Shown piece after piece: positions 7,671 through 9,453 of a stretch of 9,453 bases of DNA. Position numbers and translations under genes: made by a program. The stretch covers positions 1 through 9,453 of the forward strand of contig JBBWZQ010000258.1 in assembly GCA_039649115.1 (NCBI GenBank), written 5' to 3'. Within the stretch, counting starts at the first letter, position 1. Every line of letters begins with the position of its first letter. Source of the stretch: DATEJJ01 sp039649115 (GTDB taxonomy: Bacteria; Actinomycetota; Actinomycetes; Mycobacteriales; Micromonosporaceae). Under the pieces are notes generated by a model, which saw nothing but the letters and a program-made list of their open reading frames with translations, had not been told where the DNA came from and searched no databases.

Positions 7671-7698
7671 GCCGCAGGTAGGCGCTGAGCTACCCGAT

Positions 7699-7745
7699 CC
7701 AGCGGCGGTCACGACCGGCTTCCCTGCCGGCGTGGCCGCCGCTGG
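7699..7745 (+). terminator. Hairpin terminator downstream of glnA
   Basis: Left arm CCAGCGGCGGTCACG (7699-7713) pairs with CGTGGCCGCCGCTGG (7731-7745), with one G-U wobble. After a single bulged A (7714) the stem continues as CCGGC/GCCGG around the 6-base loop TTCCCT (7720-7725). About 20 base pairs, nearly all G-C, begin 28 bases after the glnA stop. No T-tract follows, which is common for actinobacterial terminators. Confidence 0.85.
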
Positions 7746-7810
7746 CCGCTTCCCGAGGACGGGGTCCACCGGCGGGCATGGTCCGCGTGCCGCCCGCTGG
7801 AGGGCTGGTT

Positions 7811-7816
7811 TAGTCT
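7811..7816 (+). promoter_or_regulatory. Leaderless-type -10 box for the toroid-protein gene
   Basis: TAGTCT (TANNNT) ends 6 bases before the ATG at 7823. There is no Shine-Dalgarno sequence before that ATG, so translation from a leaderless transcript is likely. A -35 is not recognisable. Confidence 0.6.
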
Positions 7817-7822
7817 CAGCCG

Positions 7823-8794
7823 ATGATGGCGCTGGACTGGATGCTCGACGCCGACCCTTCCATCCGTTGGCAGGCATTGCGTGATCTTGCCGATGCGCCG
7901 GCTGACGTCGTGGCGGCGGAGCGGGCGCGGGTGGCCACCGGGGGCTGGGGTGCCCGGCTGCTGTCCTTGCAGGGGGAGGACGGCCAGTGGGATGGCGGCG
8001 CGTGCTTCCCCGCACAGTGGTTCGAATCCGTGGGCGGCGGCCAGCCCGACGAGCACCAGGGCCAGCCCTGGACGTCGACGCTGCCTACTCTCCAACTGCT
8101 GCTCGACCTCGGGGTCGAGCCGCGTCGTGAACGGGTGCGCCGGGCGGTCGAGCTGGTCAGGGACCACTGCCGTTGGGAGAACGCCGGGCAGCCGTTCTTC
8201 AGCGGCGAGGTCGAGCCGTGCATCAACGGTAGGACCGTCGCGCTTGGTGTCTACTTTGATCAAGACGTCGATGGCGTGGTCGCGCGGTTACTCGGTGAGC
8301 AGCTCGAGGACGGCGGCTGGAACTGCTGGACAGAGTACGGTTCGGTTCGCTCTTCGTTCGCGACCACGATCTGCGTTCTGGAAGGGCTGTTGGCGCACGA
8401 GCGCGCCACCGGTGGCTCGGCGGAGTCCATCGCGGCCCGACGCCGGGGTGAGGAGTACCTCCTCGAACGGAAGCTGTTCCGGCGCAAGAGCACCGGCGAG
8501 GTGGTCGACCCAGCCTGGCTGCAATTCTCGTTCCCGACCCGGTGGCACTACGACGTGCTACGTGCCCTGGAGTACTTCCGGTCGACCGGCGATCTTCCCG
8601 ACCAGCGGGTCGACGAAGCGATCCAGGTGCTGCGATCCAAACAGCAGCCCGACGGCACGTGGCTGCTGGAGAACACTCATCCTGGCAAGGTCCATTTCAT
8701 GCTCGAGGACGGCGATGGTCGGCCCAGCCGGTGGAACACGCTCCGGGCGCTGCGCGTGCTGAGCTGGTACGGGCAATCGACGGCTCGTCTCTAG
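7823..8794 (+). CDS. Alpha/alpha-toroid protein with QW motifs (squalene-cyclase/prenyltransferase-like fold), function unknown
   Basis: The product has 323 residues, no signal peptide and no membrane helix. Three QxxxGxW motifs are visible: Gln50-Trp56 (QGEDGQW), Gln160-Trp166 (QLEDGGW) and Gln274-Trp280 (QQPDGTW), each next to paired helices, as in the alpha/alpha barrel of terpene cyclases and protein prenyltransferase beta subunits. It is about half the length of squalene-hopene cyclases and lacks their catalytic DxDD motif, so it is probably not a triterpene cyclase. Cys133 (EPCINGRT), Cys168 (WNCW) and His242 (RWHYD) stand in conserved-looking inner-helix settings and might bind a metal, which is a guess. 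It starts MMALDW at ATG 7823, supported by the -10 box; ATG 7826 is a near alternative. Its stop codon overlaps that of the convergent methyltransferase. Codon third positions are a little richer in A/T than in glnA. Real gene: near certain; function: unknown. Confidence 0.85.
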   Translation: MMALDWMLDADPSIRWQALRDLADAPADVVAAERARVATGGWGARLLSLQGEDGQWDGGACFPAQWFESVGGGQPDEHQGQPWTSTLPTLQLLLDLGVEPRRERVRRAVELVRDHCRWENAGQPFFSGEVEPCINGRTVALGVYFDQDVDGVVARLLGEQLEDGGWNCWTEYGSVRSSFATTICVLEGLLAHERATGGSAESIAARRRGEEYLLERKLFRRKSTGEVVDPAWLQFSFPTRWHYDVLRALEYFRSTGDLPDQRVDEAIQVLRSKQQPDGTWLLENTHPGKVHFMLEDGDGRPSRWNTLRALRVLSWYGQSTARL

Positions 8795-9330
8795 CGCCGC
8801 GCGGGTTCCGGCACCTTCTCGAAGACACCCCACTGCGAGATGAACGCCTTGACGCTCACCTCGACCGGCCGGAAACCCTCGGGCAGGTCCCGGAGGTCGA
8901 TCAGGTGGGTGTGCGGGCTGGTTCTGCGCTGATTCAGACCGACCGACTCAAGGATGCGGCAGGCCCAGTCCATGTTCGGCTTGGGCGTTGTCACGATCAG
9001 CTTTCCGCCGGGGCGGAGCAACGCGTGCAGCGAGTCGAAGAAGTCGCCATGCTCGATGACCTCGAAAGCGATGATGGCGTCGAAGGACTCCGGGGCCAGT
9101 CCCAACTCCCGCCAGGTGTTGACGTCACCGCAGACGAACTCGTGCGAGGGCGGCGTGGCCGGCTGCGCAAGGTCGATGCCGACGAAGTCGGTCCACCCGT
9201 TGCCGATGGCGTACGAGCCGACCCAGCCGTCCGCGCATCCGACTTCGAGGATGCGCGCGCCCCGGTCGACGTACCCGAAGAAATGCTCCAGCTTCCGCTT
9301 GCGTGCGTACTGGCTCAGCAACGGTGCCAT
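8791..9330 (-). CDS. Class I SAM-dependent methyltransferase
   Basis: From ATG 9330 the protein has 179 residues, small for a class I methyltransferase. Motif I (ILEVGCADGW, residues 27-36) binds S-adenosylmethionine, the acidic residue of motif II is in VGIDLAQ, CGDVNTW is the next binding loop, FDAIIAFEVIEH is motif IV and LLRPGGKLIVTTP is the motif V/VI strand. The short C-terminal part (about residues 140-179) offers little substrate-binding structure, so the substrate is unknown; the fold resembles UbiG/Methyltransf_11 enzymes. ATG 9330 is chosen because GAAGGG lies about 11 bases upstream and a TATACG -10-like box about 24 bases upstream. The frame stays open to a TTG at 9420, so a longer form with an extra 30 residues (VYVPRRATSD is part of it and looks protein-like) cannot be excluded. 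It converges on the toroid gene with overlapping stops. Confidence 0.85.
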   Translation of the reverse strand: MAPLLSQYARKRKLEHFFGYVDRGARILEVGCADGWVGSYAIGNGWTDFVGIDLAQPATPPSHEFVCGDVNTWRELGLAPESFDAIIAFEVIEHGDFFDSLHALLRPGGKLIVTTPKPNMDWACRILESVGLNQRRTSPHTHLIDLRDLPEGFRPVEVSVKAFISQWGVFEKVPEPARR

Positions 9331-9353
9331 GTCAGATGTAGCCCTTCGGGGAA

Positions 9354-9359
9354 CGTATA
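9354..9359 (-). promoter_or_regulatory. Possible -10 box for the methyltransferase gene
   Basis: On the minus strand TATACG (with the overlapping TACGTT) stands 23-24 bases before ATG 9330, giving a short leader that contains GAAGGG as ribosome-binding site. If the longer reading frame from 9420 is real, this box would be inside the gene and not a promoter. The remaining bases 9360-9453 show no other convincing feature. Confidence 0.35.
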
Positions 9360-9453
9360 CCTGCTTGTGGTTACCCGCGACGCAGCCACGGACACTACCG
9401 CCGCCGGCTGGACATGGCAAAGTCCCGGGAGCTGCGCCGTGCGACGCTTGCCG

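Noticed and set aside
7823..8794. Squalene-hopene cyclase
   Set aside because: It is half the usual length and lacks the catalytic DxDD motif; only the QW-type fold is supported.

Overview
The window is high-GC actinobacterial chromosome. The evidence is strong C/G bias at codon third positions, GTG and TTG starts, TANNNT -10 boxes 6-7 bases before a start codon (leaderless genes), a GlnR-type nitrogen box before glnA, and the gene series lipB, lipA, DUF4191 protein, RDD protein, glnA. From memory, the same series occurs in Mycobacterium tuberculosis (Rv2217-Rv2220) and in related form in Streptomyces. The style suggests Micromonosporaceae or a relative, but the genus cannot be fixed from this stretch.

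Layout. Bases 1-606 hold lipB without its first residues. Bases 607-953 hold a long imperfect hairpin (665-742), a 31-codon minus-strand remnant that looks like the C-terminus of an archaeal-type Asp/Asn-tRNA synthetase homologue (771-866), and a leaderless promoter for lipA (954-1898). A two-helix DUF4191 membrane protein follows (1909-2604); the -10 box of its own leaderless promoter overlaps the lipA stop codon. Two overlapping genes come next: a UDP-galactopyranose-mutase-like FAD protein (2749-4230) and a multi-pass GT-C-like membrane glycosyltransferase (4220-5746). They sit inside what is otherwise the lipoate-to-glutamine-synthetase neighbourhood. The small RDD membrane protein (5690-6100, minus strand) runs tail-to-tail into the glycosyltransferase with a 57-base overlap and is divergent from glnA (6243/6246-7670). 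The shared upstream region carries a two-unit GlnR box. A strong GC-rich hairpin (7699-7745) ends glnA.

The right end is accessory in character. It has a leaderless gene for an alpha/alpha-toroid protein with QW motifs (7823-8794), and a convergent class I SAM methyltransferase (8791-9330). Their two stop codons share one CTAG.

Functionally, LipB and LipA make protein-bound lipoate by the endogenous route. GlnA assimilates ammonium under likely GlnR transcriptional control and probable adenylylation at a conserved Tyr. The FAD protein and GT-C enzyme probably act together on a lipid-linked sugar or envelope glycan. The toroid and methyltransferase genes have no assigned pathway. I see no mobile element, CRISPR array, tRNA or rRNA. 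No clearly new multi-gene system is present; the least understood items are the toroid protein, the FAD/GT-C pair, and the hairpin plus synthetase remnant between lipB and lipA.
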